A stretch of 64,000 bases of DNA from Bradyrhizobium sp. MOS002 (GCF_003020115.1 NZ_PYFX01000001.1:449501-513500); one strand, 5' to 3'. Counted from the first letter of the stretch, positions 9,168-17,217 are shown. Numbers and translations are program-made. The notes: generated from the sequence alone by a model not told the origin.

Positions 9168-10238
9168 ATGAGCGAGGCCGTCGTTGACGACATCGTGGCC
9201 GTGCTGCCGCCGCTGCTCAATGCGCTGGAAGCGCTCGGTTTCTTTCAGCGAAACCTGCATCCGCCGGCCTTCGGCTCCGTGATGAACGCGATCGGCGCTC
9301 CCGACGAGGCGTTGCAAACGGCGCGGGCGGCAATCGGAGAATGGCCGGAACAGTTCACAGGACTGCGTGAGCGGCTCGATCGTGCCTGCGACGAGACGCT
9401 CGCCGCCTTTGCCGGCCTGCGCGAGGTCGAGCGTGGCAATGGCGACCTCGTCGCGGTCTTCCGCGCGCTGCGCCATGCGCCGCGCGCGCAGGAGGCACTC
9501 TATCCGCTGGCGGTGCAGTTTCCGCCGGTGAGCAGCTTCTTCCTCAACGCCGCCACGCGCGAGAACGCCGACCTGTTGTCGCGGCTCGAAGCCGGCGCGG
9601 ACGCGCACACCGGCATCATCCACGATCACAACGAGCCCGGCAGCCGCGGCGGCTTTTCGGTCTACGTGCCCGAATATTACACGCCCGACCGCGCCATGCC
9701 GCTGGTGATGGCGTTGCATGGCGGCAGCGGCAACGGCCGTGGCTTTCTGTGGAGCTGGCTGCGCGACGCCCGCAGTCTTGGCGCGATCCTGGTGACGCCG
9801 ACCGCGACCGGCCCGACCTGGGCCCTGATGGGTGACGACACCGACACGCCCAACCTCATGCGCATTCTCGAAACGGTGCGCAGCCGCTGGAGCATCGACG
9901 CCTCGCGCATGCTGCTGACAGGCATGAGCGACGGCGGCACCTTCTGCTACGTCACAGGACTCGACGGCGCCTCGCCCTTCACGCATCTCGCGCCGGTGTC
10001 GGCGACCTTCCACCCGCTGATGGCCGAAATGGCCGACGCTGCGCGTCTGCAGCGCCTGCCGATCTTCATCACGCATGGCAAGCTCGACTGGATGTTTCCG
10101 GTGCAGACCGCGCGGCAGACACAGGCGGCCCTCGCCGCCGCCGGCGCAGACGTCACCTATCGCGAGATCGACGACCTCAGCCATACCTATCCGCGCGAGA
10201 TCAACGCGCAGCTGGTGCAGTGGCTGAATGGAGCGTGA
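9168..10238 (+). CDS. Alpha/beta hydrolase, phospholipase/carboxylesterase-like
   Basis: This is a 356-residue protein. The N-terminal ~150 residues are helical and unrecognised. The C-terminal part is an alpha/beta-hydrolase fold with the oxyanion motif MALHGGSGNGRG, nucleophile elbow GMSDGG (Ser254), an acid in HGKLDWMFP and a histidine in DLSHTYP. This set resembles predicted esterases and polyhydroxyalkanoate-depolymerase-type enzymes. No signal peptide is seen. AAGGAAG lies ahead of the ATG. Its position right after the pseudo-protease suggests the two are co-expressed and may act together. The substrate is unknown. Confidence 0.85.
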   Translation: MSEAVVDDIVAVLPPLLNALEALGFFQRNLHPPAFGSVMNAIGAPDEALQTARAAIGEWPEQFTGLRERLDRACDETLAAFAGLREVERGNGDLVAVFRALRHAPRAQEALYPLAVQFPPVSSFFLNAATRENADLLSRLEAGADAHTGIIHDHNEPGSRGGFSVYVPEYYTPDRAMPLVMALHGGSGNGRGFLWSWLRDARSLGAILVTPTATGPTWALMGDDTDTPNLMRILETVRSRWSIDASRMLLTGMSDGGTFCYVTGLDGASPFTHLAPVSATFHPLMAEMADAARLQRLPIFITHGKLDWMFPVQTARQTQAALAAAGADVTYREIDDLSHTYPREINAQLVQWLNGA

Positions 10239-10320
10239 ACGGGCCGTCCTTACCTGCGCCGCACTGTTGCGGAACCATCGGTCGGGGCCGACGTTATCGC
10301 CCGTCATCGGAGGTTTCGCC

Positions 10321-10527
10321 ATGCGGATGTTTCTTGGAATGATTTTGGGCGCGTTGCTGCTCGGCTGCGGCGTTTATGTTTACGACTCCATGCAGACGTC
10401 GTCGGTCGCCAATGGCGAGGTCGCGACCACCAATCGCACCATCGTGAATTGGGATGTCGCCAAGGCCGATTGGGACGCGCTGCGCGATCGCGCGCACAAG
10501 GATTGGGTCCGCATCTCCTCGAAGTAA
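10321..10527 (+). CDS. Small single-span membrane protein, unknown function
   Basis: This is a 68-residue protein starting MRMFLGMILGALLLGCGVYVYDSM, a single hydrophobic N-terminal segment with a cysteine, followed by a hydrophilic tail with NWDVAKADWDALRDRAHKDWV. GGAGG is well placed before the ATG at 10321; the frame's earlier start at 10228 lacks support. The tail is probably periplasmic or amphipathic at the membrane. A strong terminator follows directly. I do not recognise a family; rhizobia carry many short proteins of this style. Confidence 0.7.
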   Translation: MRMFLGMILGALLLGCGVYVYDSMQTSSVANGEVATTNRTIVNWDVAKADWDALRDRAHKDWVRISSK

Positions 10528-10547
10528 CGACGCCGTGTCATGAATGA

Positions 10548-10579
10548 GGCGCCGTCGCGGGTCCGCGGCGGCGCCTTTG
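10548..10579 (+). terminator. Rho-independent terminator
   Basis: A GC-rich stem of about 12 pairs (10548-10559 with 10564-10575, one G-T pair) is followed by TTTGTGTT. It ends the 8168-10527 transcription unit and faces the convergent DsbA-like gene. Confidence 0.75.
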
Positions 10580-10604
10580 TGTTGCGCGGCGAATATCGCT
10601 CGCC

Positions 10605-11264
10605 TCAGTTCATCTTGGCCTTGCGGGCATCGGCGATGACCTGCTCGAACTCGGCCATGCTGAGCACGCCCGGCACACGGTACTTGCCGACGATGAAGGA
10701 CGGGGTGCCGCGGAAACCGAAGGCTTCGGCCTGCTCGTTGTTGCGCTTGAGCACGGCGTCGATGTCCTTGGCGTGGTCGGTGAGATCACGCCTCAACCGG
10801 TCCATGTCGACGCCGGCGGCCGCGAGCAGCTCGTTGATGCGTGGCTCGGTCAGGCGCGAGCTGACGCCCATCATCGCGTCATGGGCCTGGTGGTACTTGT
10901 CCTGGAATTTCGCCGCGAGCGCGATCCGCGCCGCGGTGACCGAGACCGGCCCGAGGATCGGCCAGTCCTTCATCACCAGCCTGACCTTGCCGTCGTCCTG
11001 GATGACCTGACGCAACTCGGGCTCGAGCTTGCGGCAATAGGGGCAGTTATAGTCGGACCATTCGATAATGCTGACGTTGCCATCGGGATTACCGGCGACG
11101 GGAACGTCGGGGTCGCGCAGCACCTTGGCTTCGGTCAGCACCTCGTCTTCGTCGGTCGCCGCGCGCGCCGAGGTGATCCCACCCGCTGCAAGGGCGCCCG
11201 CCCCAATCAGCGTCAGCGCCGCGCGCCGCGTCGGCACCAGGCCTTTGTTCCTGAATCCAGCCAT
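10605..11264 (-). CDS. DsbA-family thiol:disulfide oxidoreductase
   Basis: This is a 219-residue exported thioredoxin-fold protein. The N-terminus has twin arginines (PTRRAALTLIGAGALAAGG) and an ARA|A-type cleavage site near residue 35, so Tat or Sec export is possible. The active site CPYC is at residues 74-77 within WSDYNCPYCRKL, and the cis-proline loop is GTPSF. A helical insert separates the halves as in DsbA/BdbD-type proteins. It probably oxidises or isomerises periplasmic disulfides. A DsbB gene lies 5 kb away in the same window (16264-16803) and may reoxidise it. Confidence 0.9.
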   Translation of the reverse strand: MAGFRNKGLVPTRRAALTLIGAGALAAGGITSARAATDEDEVLTEAKVLRDPDVPVAGNPDGNVSIIEWSDYNCPYCRKLEPELRQVIQDDGKVRLVMKDWPILGPVSVTAARIALAAKFQDKYHQAHDAMMGVSSRLTEPRINELLAAAGVDMDRLRRDLTDHAKDIDAVLKRNNEQAEAFGFRGTPSFIVGKYRVPGVLSMAEFEQVIADARKAKMN

Positions 11265-11351
11265 ATCTCGTCCCGTTTCGGTCCCATCTCCGTCGATACG
11301 GTTCGAGACCGGGAATTGTTACAGGTCATATAGAGTGTCGCGGCGACGATG

Positions 11352-12074
11352 TCATCGCACCAGCAGCGTGACCGCCAAAGGTACCAGGAAGGAGGTCACC
11401 AAAGCGTTCAGGCTCATCGCGATGCCGGAGAAGACGCCGGCGATTTCGTCGACCTGGAACGCACGCGCGGTACCGATCCCGTGCGCGGCAAGGCCGGCGG
11501 CAAAGCCGCGGGCGCGGAAATCGGTAATGCCGGTGCGGTTCATCAGCGGCGTCACGATGATCGCGCCCATGATGCCCGTGAGGATGACCGCAACCGCTGC
11601 CAGCGAGGGATCGGCGTGCAGGGATTCGGCGATGCCCATGGCAACGCCGGCCGTGACGGATTTCGGCGCGAGCGACAAAACCACGTCGCGCGGCAGACCG
11701 GCGAGCTCGGCCAGCAACACCACCGACACCACGGCGATGACCGATCCCGCGACCAGCGCCACCAGCATCGGCACGATCGAAGCGACGACACGCTTGCGAT
11801 TCTCGTAGAGTGGAACAGCCAGCGCGACCGTCGCTGGCCCCAAAAGGAAATGCACGAACTGCGCGCCGGCGAAATAGGTGGTGTAGGAGGTACCGGTCAA
11901 CAGCAGGAACGCGCCGACGATCCACATCGCATGCAGCACGGGATTGGCGAGCGGATGGCGCCGCGTCGCCAGCGACACCGCATCCGTGCTGGCATAGACC
12001 AGCAGCGTCACGGTCAACCAAAGCAGCGGCGACTGCGAGAGATAGACCCAGAGCGAGAACGGATTGTCCTTCAT
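11352..12074 (-). CDS. lrgB: LrgB-family membrane protein
   Basis: This 240-residue integral membrane protein has about seven hydrophobic helices. The characteristic block LSLAPKSVTAGVAMGIAESL is followed by a conserved region AARGFAAGLAAHGIGTARAF-like in its last third. LrgB/CidB proteins act with LrgA/CidA in murein hydrolase control or, by newer evidence, in small-molecule (e.g. pyruvate or glycolate) transport. Its ATG overlaps the LrgA stop by four bases, so the two are translationally coupled. Confidence 0.9.
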   Translation of the reverse strand: MKDNPFSLWVYLSQSPLLWLTVTLLVYASTDAVSLATRRHPLANPVLHAMWIVGAFLLLTGTSYTTYFAGAQFVHFLLGPATVALAVPLYENRKRVVASIVPMLVALVAGSVIAVVSVVLLAELAGLPRDVVLSLAPKSVTAGVAMGIAESLHADPSLAAVAVILTGIMGAIIVTPLMNRTGITDFRARGFAAGLAAHGIGTARAFQVDEIAGVFSGIAMSLNALVTSFLVPLAVTLLVR

Positions 12075-12454
12075 CGCGCGTCCTGTTGCCTCAACAGGCG
12101 GCTGACGAGGCGGAAGGTAAGTACGGTTGCGAGCAGCGTGACGACCACCGACAGCGCGAGCACGAGAATGATGGCGATGCCGTGGGACGCGAGCAGATCG
12201 AGCTTTTGCACGACGCCGACGCCGGCCGGCACGAACAGCAGCGACAGATGCGCCAACAAACCCTTGCTGGCCGTCTCGATGCCATCATCGCGGAGCGGCC
12301 CGCGCGCGAGAAGCGCAAATCGGTCGCGCGCGAGCAACAAGATCAGGAGCAGCAGGAGGCCAAGCACCGGGCCCGGCATCGGCAGGCCGAGGCCGCGCAC
12401 GACGGCTTCGCCGATCAACTGGCAGAGCAGAATGAGACCAAGGCTTGCAAGCAT
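12071..12454 (-). CDS. lrgA: CidA/LrgA-family membrane protein
   Basis: This 127-residue, four-helix membrane protein is holin-like in topology. The frame opens at 12625, but the ATG at 12454 (MLASLGLILLCQLIGEAVV) is the family-typical start. Conserved features are LPMPGPVLGLLLLL and the loop HLSLLFVPAGVGVV. It overlaps the LrgB gene by four bases. The two products are expected to form one membrane system. Confidence 0.9.
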   Translation of the reverse strand: MLASLGLILLCQLIGEAVVRGLGLPMPGPVLGLLLLLILLLARDRFALLARGPLRDDGIETASKGLLAHLSLLFVPAGVGVVQKLDLLASHGIAIILVLALSVVVTLLATVLTFRLVSRLLRQQDAR

Positions 12455-12498
12455 GATGGGGGTATCAAGGGATGCGCCGGCAGCCTTGTCAATCACCG

Positions 12499-12975
12499 CT
12501 ATGCAGCGGTCGTGCGCGGTTCGGGCAAGGCCACAACGCGGGGCAGCATTGCCATCAGCGTCCCGGTCATCGTGGCGATCAACGTGACCTTGCCCTCGTG
12601 CTCGGCAAGCGCCCGGGCCTCGCAAAAGGTCAGCGTGCGGCCGGGCTTGACCACCTCGGCCTTGAAGACAAAACGCTCGCCCCGTGCCGGCGCGAGCAAC
12701 GTGGTCTTGAACTCGACGGTGAGGATATCGGCCTCGCGCGGCATCAGGGTGAAGGCGGCGACACCACAGGCATTGTCGAGTCCTGCGGTAATGATGCCGG
12801 CGTGGACAAAGCCGTTCTGCTGTGTGAGCGCCGGCGAATGCGGCATGGCGAGTTCAGCCTCGCCCGGCGCAAGGCGGAGGATCACGATGCCGAGCGTGTG
12901 CATCGCCGGCTGGCCGTCGAACATGGCGATGGCAGCCGCGCGATAGCCCGGGTTCTTCGGCTCGTATGCGGCCAT
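12499..12975 (-). CDS. PaaI-family hotdog thioesterase
   Basis: This is a 158-residue single hotdog domain. The segment GFVHAGIITAGLDNACGVAAF is the conserved helix region of PaaI-type acyl-CoA thioesterases, and VEFKTTLLAPARGERF is the following strand pair. It is cytoplasmic and cleaves small or aromatic acyl-CoA thioesters; the natural substrate is unknown. It starts three bases after the stop of the other thioesterase gene, so the pair forms an operon that the divergent TetR regulator probably controls. Confidence 0.87.
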   Translation of the reverse strand: MAAYEPKNPGYRAAAIAMFDGQPAMHTLGIVILRLAPGEAELAMPHSPALTQQNGFVHAGIITAGLDNACGVAAFTLMPREADILTVEFKTTLLAPARGERFVFKAEVVKPGRTLTFCEARALAEHEGKVTLIATMTGTLMAMLPRVVALPEPRTTAA

Positions 12976-12978
12976 GGG

Positions 12979-13407
12979 TCAGGCCTCTGCCGGCTCGGCG
13001 AGATGCCTCAAGGCGATCTCGCGGATGGCATCCGTGAACAGCACCGATTTGCGCTGGCTACGGTCCATGTGCACGCCGGTGATCTCGCAGAACGCGGCGA
13101 TCTCGCCGGTCTCGGCATTGGCCATGTCGTGCCGGAAGCGGATCGATTTGTCGCGGATCTCCAGCAGATGACTGCGGATTTCGACGATGTCGCCGGCGAG
13201 CAGCTCGCGCTTGTAGGTGATGTTCTGCTGCACAGCGGCCATGCCGCGGCCGGAGCCGCGCAGATAGCTCGGCGTCAGCCCGAGGCGTGCGAACAGATTC
13301 CAGTTGGCCTCGTCGAATTTTCCGACATACCACATGATGTTCATGTGGCCGACGTGATCGCACTGCCACGGATAGACTGTGCCGCGATAGGTCGCCTCCT
13401 GCTCCAT
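12979..13407 (-). CDS. 4HBT-type acyl-CoA thioesterase
   Basis: This is a 142-residue hotdog protein of the 4-hydroxybenzoyl-CoA thioesterase/YbgC group. The signature VYPWQCDHVGHMNIMWYVGKF carries the catalytic aspartate region (DHVGHMN). The ATG at 13407 (MEQEATYRG) is used; the frame's upstream start at 13461 would lie inside the operator. It is the first gene of a two-gene thioesterase operon, with two palindromic sites directly upstream in the region shared with tetR. Confidence 0.88.
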   Translation of the reverse strand: MEQEATYRGTVYPWQCDHVGHMNIMWYVGKFDEANWNLFARLGLTPSYLRGSGRGMAAVQQNITYKRELLAGDIVEIRSHLLEIRDKSIRFRHDMANAETGEIAAFCEITGVHMDRSQRKSVLFTDAIREIALRHLAEPAEA

Positions 13408-13442
13408 CGCAATTCTCCCTGGCTTTTTTTGCCTTTGATGGC

Positions 13443-13460
13443 TGATACGGTAGCGTATCA
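13443..13460. promoter_or_regulatory. Palindromic operator 1 for the TetR regulator
   Basis: TGATACG and CGTATCA form perfect 7-base arms around GTAG in the divergent region between the thioesterase operon and tetR. It lies 36 bases upstream of the thioesterase start. Inferred TetR-family binding site. Confidence 0.6.
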
Positions 13461-13479
13461 ATCTCCTCCCGCGTTAGCA

Positions 13480-13493
13480 ATACGGCACCGTAT
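13480..13493. promoter_or_regulatory. Palindromic operator 2 for the TetR regulator
   Basis: ATACGG-CA-CCGTAT is a perfect palindrome 24 bases before the tetR start. It shares the ATACGG/CCGTAT core with operator 1; the centres are about 35 bases apart. Inferred site for autoregulation. Confidence 0.6.
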
Positions 13494-13516
13494 CAAGAAT
13501 CGGCGAGACTTCCTGC

Positions 13517-14065
13517 ATGAGCGACGGCAAAGGCGATGTCTGGGTCGAGGCAGGGTTCACCGAGCTTGCCCGATCGGGGGTCGAGGGGGTTCGGGTCGAG
13601 GTGCTCGCCAAGAACCTGGGCGTCACCAAGGGCGGCTTCTACCGCCGCTTCGCCGACCGTGCCGCGCTGCTCGGTGCCATGCTGGAACGTTGGCGCGAGG
13701 GGCGTTCAACGGCGATCGCACAGCAGACGAGTCTCGATGGCCAAGAGCCCCGTGAACGGCTGAGGGCGGTGATCCAGCTCTATTCCGAGCGGCTCAATCC
13801 GGACGGGATGGCCATCGAGCTTGCGATCCGGCAATGGGCCCGCTCGGACGAGGGCGCCGCGGCAGCGGTGGCGAACGTGGACGCGGCGCGGCTGAAGCAC
13901 GTCGCCGAACTCTACCGCGCGACCGGCCTCGAGGCCGAGGCGGCTGAAGCGCAGGCCTTCCTGTTCTACTGCTTCATCTTCGGCCAGAGCCTGCTGTTCG
14001 TCGAGCGCGGCCCGCGCAAGCGATCGCAGCTCGTGGCGAAATCAGCCGAGAAGCTACTGGACTAA
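13517..14065 (+). CDS. TetR/AcrR-family transcriptional regulator
   Basis: This is a 182-residue regulator. The N-terminal helix-turn-helix lies at about residues 12-50 (TELARSGVEGVRVEVLAKNL then GVTKGGFYRRFADRAALLGAM). The C-terminal ligand domain is helical. It is transcribed divergently from two thioesterase genes, and two matching palindromes lie between. The simplest model is repression of the thioesterase operon and of itself, relieved by an acyl-CoA or related ligand; the ligand is unknown. Confidence 0.9.
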   Translation: MSDGKGDVWVEAGFTELARSGVEGVRVEVLAKNLGVTKGGFYRRFADRAALLGAMLERWREGRSTAIAQQTSLDGQEPRERLRAVIQLYSERLNPDGMAIELAIRQWARSDEGAAAAVANVDAARLKHVAELYRATGLEAEAAEAQAFLFYCFIFGQSLLFVERGPRKRSQLVAKSAEKLLD

Positions 14066-14069
14066 AGCA

Positions 14070-14096
14070 AGAGGCCGGAGCTTGGCTCCGGCCTCT
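14070..14096. terminator. Hairpin terminator between convergent genes
   Basis: AGAGGCCGGAGC (14070-14081) pairs perfectly with 14085-14096 around a TTG loop. The minus-strand side is followed by a short T-rich run, so it best serves the minus-strand gene at 14113 and may also stop tetR transcription. Confidence 0.65.
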
Positions 14097-14112
14097 GCGT
14101 CGTCCAGAAGCT

Positions 14113-14610
14113 TCAGGCGGCGCCCTTCAGCTTCTTGTTGCATTCGCTGTAATAGCCGCCGCCCTTCTCGATCCACTTCATGCCGCCATTGCCGTTGGTG
14201 GTCTTGTTGGCGTTGTACTGGTCGACGCAGGTGTGCAGGCGCCCCTTGCCGGCGCTCTCCTTGGCGTATTTCGGATCGACCGCGTTCGGATAGATTGCCG
14301 GGCCGGCCGGCAGGGTCGGCGCCGGAGCGGCAGCGGGGGCGGCTTCCTTCTTCGCCTGCTTCGGCTCGGCGGGAGCGGCGGGCGCAGCAGGAGCAGCCGC
14401 GGTCGGCGCAGCCGCTGGCGTCGCGTCCGCACCGCACTGGGCCTTGCGGAAGTCATTCCACTTCGTGGTGCCGAGCGAGCCGTCCTTCTTGGCGGCCTGA
14501 TATTTCGCGCTGCACTCCTGCGAGGTCAGCGCCTGCGCCGGCGCACTCGCCACCAGCGCGGCAAAGCCCGACAGCGCAACTGCACACAGCAACTTTGATT
14601 GAACGGTCAT
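14113..14610 (-). CDS. Secreted protein with duplicated cysteine motif, unknown function
   Basis: This 165-residue protein has a clear signal peptide (MTVQSKLLCAVALSGFAALV, cleavage after AQA near residue 27). Two similar cysteine segments flank an Ala/Pro/Lys-rich linker (about residues 63-104). The first runs from ECSAKYQAAKKDG through KWNDFRKAQC and the second from TCVDQYNANKTTNGNGG through KWIEKGGGYYSEC. Each has two cysteines with a shared C-x3-Y-x2-K...G...KW...C pattern, so two copies of a small disulfide-bonded module are likely. AAGGAGGAG precedes the ATG. No function can be assigned. Confidence 0.8.
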   Translation of the reverse strand: MTVQSKLLCAVALSGFAALVASAPAQALTSQECSAKYQAAKKDGSLGTTKWNDFRKAQCGADATPAAAPTAAAPAAPAAPAEPKQAKKEAAPAAAPAPTLPAGPAIYPNAVDPKYAKESAGKGRLHTCVDQYNANKTTNGNGGMKWIEKGGGYYSECNKKLKGAA

Positions 14611-14812
14611 CCTTGGTCTCCTCCTTGATCTTCCCCCGAGGGAAGTTAACCGAGGATTGCTATCCTAGCGTGCCGCACGCTCGCGACAAGGAAGCGATGG
14701 CTCCTGCCGCCAAAATATAGTGATCCTCCACGTTCGAATTATTCATGTCGCGTTCAGCAAGGCGAGTCGACCTTCGCGCCCTTCGCAATTCCCGCAAGAA
14801 GAGTGCAGCACC

Positions 14813-15085
14813 ATGACCTTCACATCTCGCCTCGCCGTCGTCGCCCTCGCCTCCCTGCTCGCCACCGGCACCGCCTTCGCGCAGACCGCCGCGCCGGCAG
14901 CCAAAACCGATGCCGCCGCTATGACCGACAAGAAGGCGCCGAAGGAGCGCTCGGCCGGATCGCTCGAATGCTCCAAGCAGGCGGATACCAAAGGATTGAA
15001 GGGCAAGGAGCGCAAGAAATTTCGCCGCGAATGCATGAAGGAAGCCAAGGCCGGCGCGACCACCGCCCCTGCTGACAAGAAGTAA
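14813..15085 (+). CDS. PsiF-repeat secreted protein
   Basis: This is a 90-residue protein with a Sec signal peptide (MTFTSRLAVVALASLLATGT, cleavage after AFA). The mature part ends in a PsiF-type repeat, ECSKQADTKGLKGKERKKF followed by RRECMKEAK, with two cysteines. The family is named after the phosphate-starvation-inducible E. coli PsiF, but its biochemical role is unknown. The ATG at 14813 starts the signal peptide; the frame upstream to 14720 lacks a plausible leader. Confidence 0.82.
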   Translation: MTFTSRLAVVALASLLATGTAFAQTAAPAAKTDAAAMTDKKAPKERSAGSLECSKQADTKGLKGKERKKFRRECMKEAKAGATTAPADKK

Positions 15086-15117
15086 ACCCGTCACGATCTT
15101 CGGCGAGAGGCGCACGC

Positions 15118-15141
15118 ATTGCGGCATGACGTGGCCGCAAT
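15118..15141. repeat. Short inverted repeat
   Basis: ATTGCGGC and GCCGCAAT form perfect 8-base arms around ATGACGTG, between the PsiF-repeat gene and the AbrB-family gene. There is no T-run, so it may be an operator or a weak terminator. Confidence 0.4.
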
Positions 15142-15174
15142 TGTACGCCCCTCGCTGATTTGCGATAAGGTGGT

Positions 15175-16260
15175 GTGAAGCAAATCACCGCCTCCCTGCC
15201 GTTCGAATGGCCGAGCCGTGCCAAGATCTTGAGCACGGTGGAAACGCTTGTCATCGGCACCGCCGGGGGCCTCGTGTTTCTGCTCGCGGGCCTTCCGGGG
15301 GGATTGATCTCGGGCTCGATGATCGCGGTCGGGATCGCCGCGATCGCCGGGCGCCAGCTGACGCTGCCACCGATCCTGACCCAGACCGTGCTGGTGCTGC
15401 TCGGCATTTCGTTAGGATCAGTCGTCTCGCGCCACCTGCTTCAACAGGTCAGTGCCTATCCCCTCACCATCGGGCTGCTCGCGCTCGCGACCTTCTGCTC
15501 GACCTTCGGCTCCAGCTATTATCTCCAGCGTATCCACGGCTGGGACCGCACCTCGGCGTTCCTCGCCGGCAGCCCCGGCGCGCTGTCGCAGATCACGATT
15601 TTGGCGGTCGAGCGCGGGGCCGACCTGCCGGGGATCGCGGTGGTGCAGACCATGCGCGTCATCATCCTCACCGCGGCGCTGCCGATGGTGCTGGCGTTCG
15701 CCGGCGTCGCACCCTCCGTCGCGCCGTCGCTGACGACGACGATCGCCTCGCCGCTCGGCCTCGTCGAGCTGGTCGCAGCCTCGCTGGCTGCGGCGCTCCT
15801 CCTGCGGCTGATCAAGTTTCCGGCGAGCTGGATGTTCGGTGCGATGATTGGCTCAAGCGTGCTGCATGGCGCAGGCTGGGTCGAGGGCGGCCTGCCGGAC
15901 TGGGTACGCGGCGTGGCGCTGGTCGGCATCGGCGCCCTGATCGGCAGCCGCTTCGCGCGGATGCGGATCAAGACGCTCGCAGGCCATATCAACGCGGCGC
16001 TGGGCTCGTTTGCCGTCGCCATCGCCGTTTCCGCGATCTTCGTCGGCATCGTGGCGCTCACCACGCAGGTAAAATTCTCCGACGTCGTGGTCGCCTACGC
16101 ACCGGGCGCTATGGACGCCATGCTGGCGTTGGCCCTGACGCTGCACATCGACCCGATCTTCGTCGGCGCACATCACCTCTCGCGTTTCGTCTTCGTGACG
16201 ATCGCGACGCCCGGCATCGTGCACCTGTTCGGCCGGACGCAGGACGATGTGGATGATTGA
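15175..16260 (+). CDS. AbrB-family (duplicated) membrane protein
   Basis: This 361-residue inner-membrane protein with about ten hydrophobic helices belongs to the AbrB/ammonia-monooxygenase-like duplication family. The two halves repeat a similar pattern: LLAGLPGGLISGSMIAVGI in the first and LIKFPASWMFGAMIGSSVLH in the second. The conserved SPGALSQITILAVERGAD and APGAMDAMLALALTLHIDP each sit about 35-40 residues before a half ends. The start is GTG with AAGG upstream. It is often annotated as a putative transporter or regulator; its function is unproven. It ends four bases before the convergent dsbB stop. Confidence 0.85.
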   Translation: MKQITASLPFEWPSRAKILSTVETLVIGTAGGLVFLLAGLPGGLISGSMIAVGIAAIAGRQLTLPPILTQTVLVLLGISLGSVVSRHLLQQVSAYPLTIGLLALATFCSTFGSSYYLQRIHGWDRTSAFLAGSPGALSQITILAVERGADLPGIAVVQTMRVIILTAALPMVLAFAGVAPSVAPSLTTTIASPLGLVELVAASLAAALLLRLIKFPASWMFGAMIGSSVLHGAGWVEGGLPDWVRGVALVGIGALIGSRFARMRIKTLAGHINAALGSFAVAIAVSAIFVGIVALTTQVKFSDVVVAYAPGAMDAMLALALTLHIDPIFVGAHHLSRFVFVTIATPGIVHLFGRTQDDVDD

Positions 16261-16263
16261 GCC

Positions 16264-16803
16264 TTAGCGCTTCGCCGTCGCAACAAATCCCCACGCGGCG
16301 ATCGCAGCCATCAAGAGCGAGATCAGCACGTTGTAGCTGGCCAGCGAGAGGCCGAGGAAGCGCCACTGCACCTCGTCGCAGCGGACCACCTTCACGGTGT
16401 CGAGCCGCGACAGCAGGTCGGTGGCGCTGCCGAGATTGACGACGGGACCGGAGCAGTCGGTCGGTCCCTTCCATAAGCCCCATTCGACCCCGGCGTGATA
16501 GGTGCCGAGCCCGGCATTGGCGAGGCTCGCCAGCACAAGGATCGCAAGGCCCGCGAGCAGCAGCGGCCTCGGCGCACCGCCCCGTGCCGCGAGGGTGATG
16601 AGCAGGCCGAGCGGGATCGCGAGGTAATAGGCGTAGCGCTGCTCCAGGCAGAGCGGACAGGGCACGATCCCGAGCACCAGCTGGAAGAACCAGGCGCCCG
16701 CGATGGTCGCGGCTGCTATCAACGTGACCGCGAGCGAAGCGGTCAGCGCGGGGTTCATGGCCGCCGGTTTGAACGCAGGTATTGCGGCACTCTGGGTCGT
16801 CAC
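16264..16803 (-). CDS. dsbB: Disulfide bond formation protein DsbB
   Basis: This 179-residue inner-membrane protein has four helices. The first cysteine pair is in VPCPLCLEQRYAYY (Cys49, Cys52) and the second periplasmic pair is in GPTDCSGP and VVRCDEVQW. DsbB passes electrons from DsbA to quinones. The start is taken as the GTG at 16803 (VTTQSAAIP) with an AGAGG site. The frame continues upstream to 17160 but runs through the tRNA gene, so the longer version is rejected; ATG 16758 is another option. The DsbA-like gene at 10605 is a possible partner. Confidence 0.88.
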   Translation of the reverse strand: MTTQSAAIPAFKPAAMNPALTASLAVTLIAAATIAGAWFFQLVLGIVPCPLCLEQRYAYYLAIPLGLLITLAARGGAPRPLLLAGLAILVLASLANAGLGTYHAGVEWGLWKGPTDCSGPVVNLGSATDLLSRLDTVKVVRCDEVQWRFLGLSLASYNVLISLLMAAIAAWGFVATAKR

Positions 16804-16958
16804 GGCAGCCTCTTTTCGATGGGTCGCTTTCCAAGGCTGTAACCCCGGCTCATGCGGCTGTCGAGAACGGCCGGGATCACTTTGGCGCGGGTTGACCCCG
16901 CTTGGTCCATGGCTATAGTCCGCCGGCTTCGCGAGGCCCGCCTTAGGGCCGACCGAGG

Positions 16959-17043
16959 GCCCCTGTGGCGGAACTGGTAGACGCGCTCGACTCAAAATCG
17001 AGTTCCGCAAGGAGTGCTGGTTCGATTCCGGCCAGGGGCACCA
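16959..17043 (+). tRNA. tRNA-Leu (CAA)
   Basis: The 7-base acceptor stem GCCCCTG pairs with CAGGGGC (17033-17039). It is followed by discriminator A and an encoded CCA (17041-17043). The anticodon stem-loop is CTCGA-CTCAAAA-TCGAG, giving anticodon CAA, which reads UUG leucine. A long variable arm and TTCGATTCC in the T arm fit a class II leucine tRNA. Confidence 0.95.
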
Positions 17044-17103
17044 CGCTTCGCCCTTTCGGGCTTCGCGTGGCGCAGCCCGCGCCAAGCCCGAAAGGGTGAA
17101 GCG
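17044..17103. repeat. Long inverted repeat directly after the tRNA
   Basis: Arms 17044-17063 and 17084-17103 are 20 bases with one mismatch, and the centre also pairs in part (GGCGC/GCGCC). It begins at the base after the tRNA CCA. It may be a terminator or processing hairpin for the tRNA, or a palindromic repeat copy. Confidence 0.75.
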
Positions 17104-17217
17104 TGTCCGGCGAAGCCTCTTAGCGAAGACGGACTGTCTCGACTTTCCCCTCCCTAGCAATCGTCACATCCCGCCTGTATAAACCGGTAGCTTCTTCCGC
17201 AATTTGAAGAGGCTCAT

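Noticed and set aside
16804..17160. N-terminal extension of DsbB
   Set aside because: The frame passes through the tRNA-Leu gene and its hairpin. The GTG at 16803 gives a normal DsbB.
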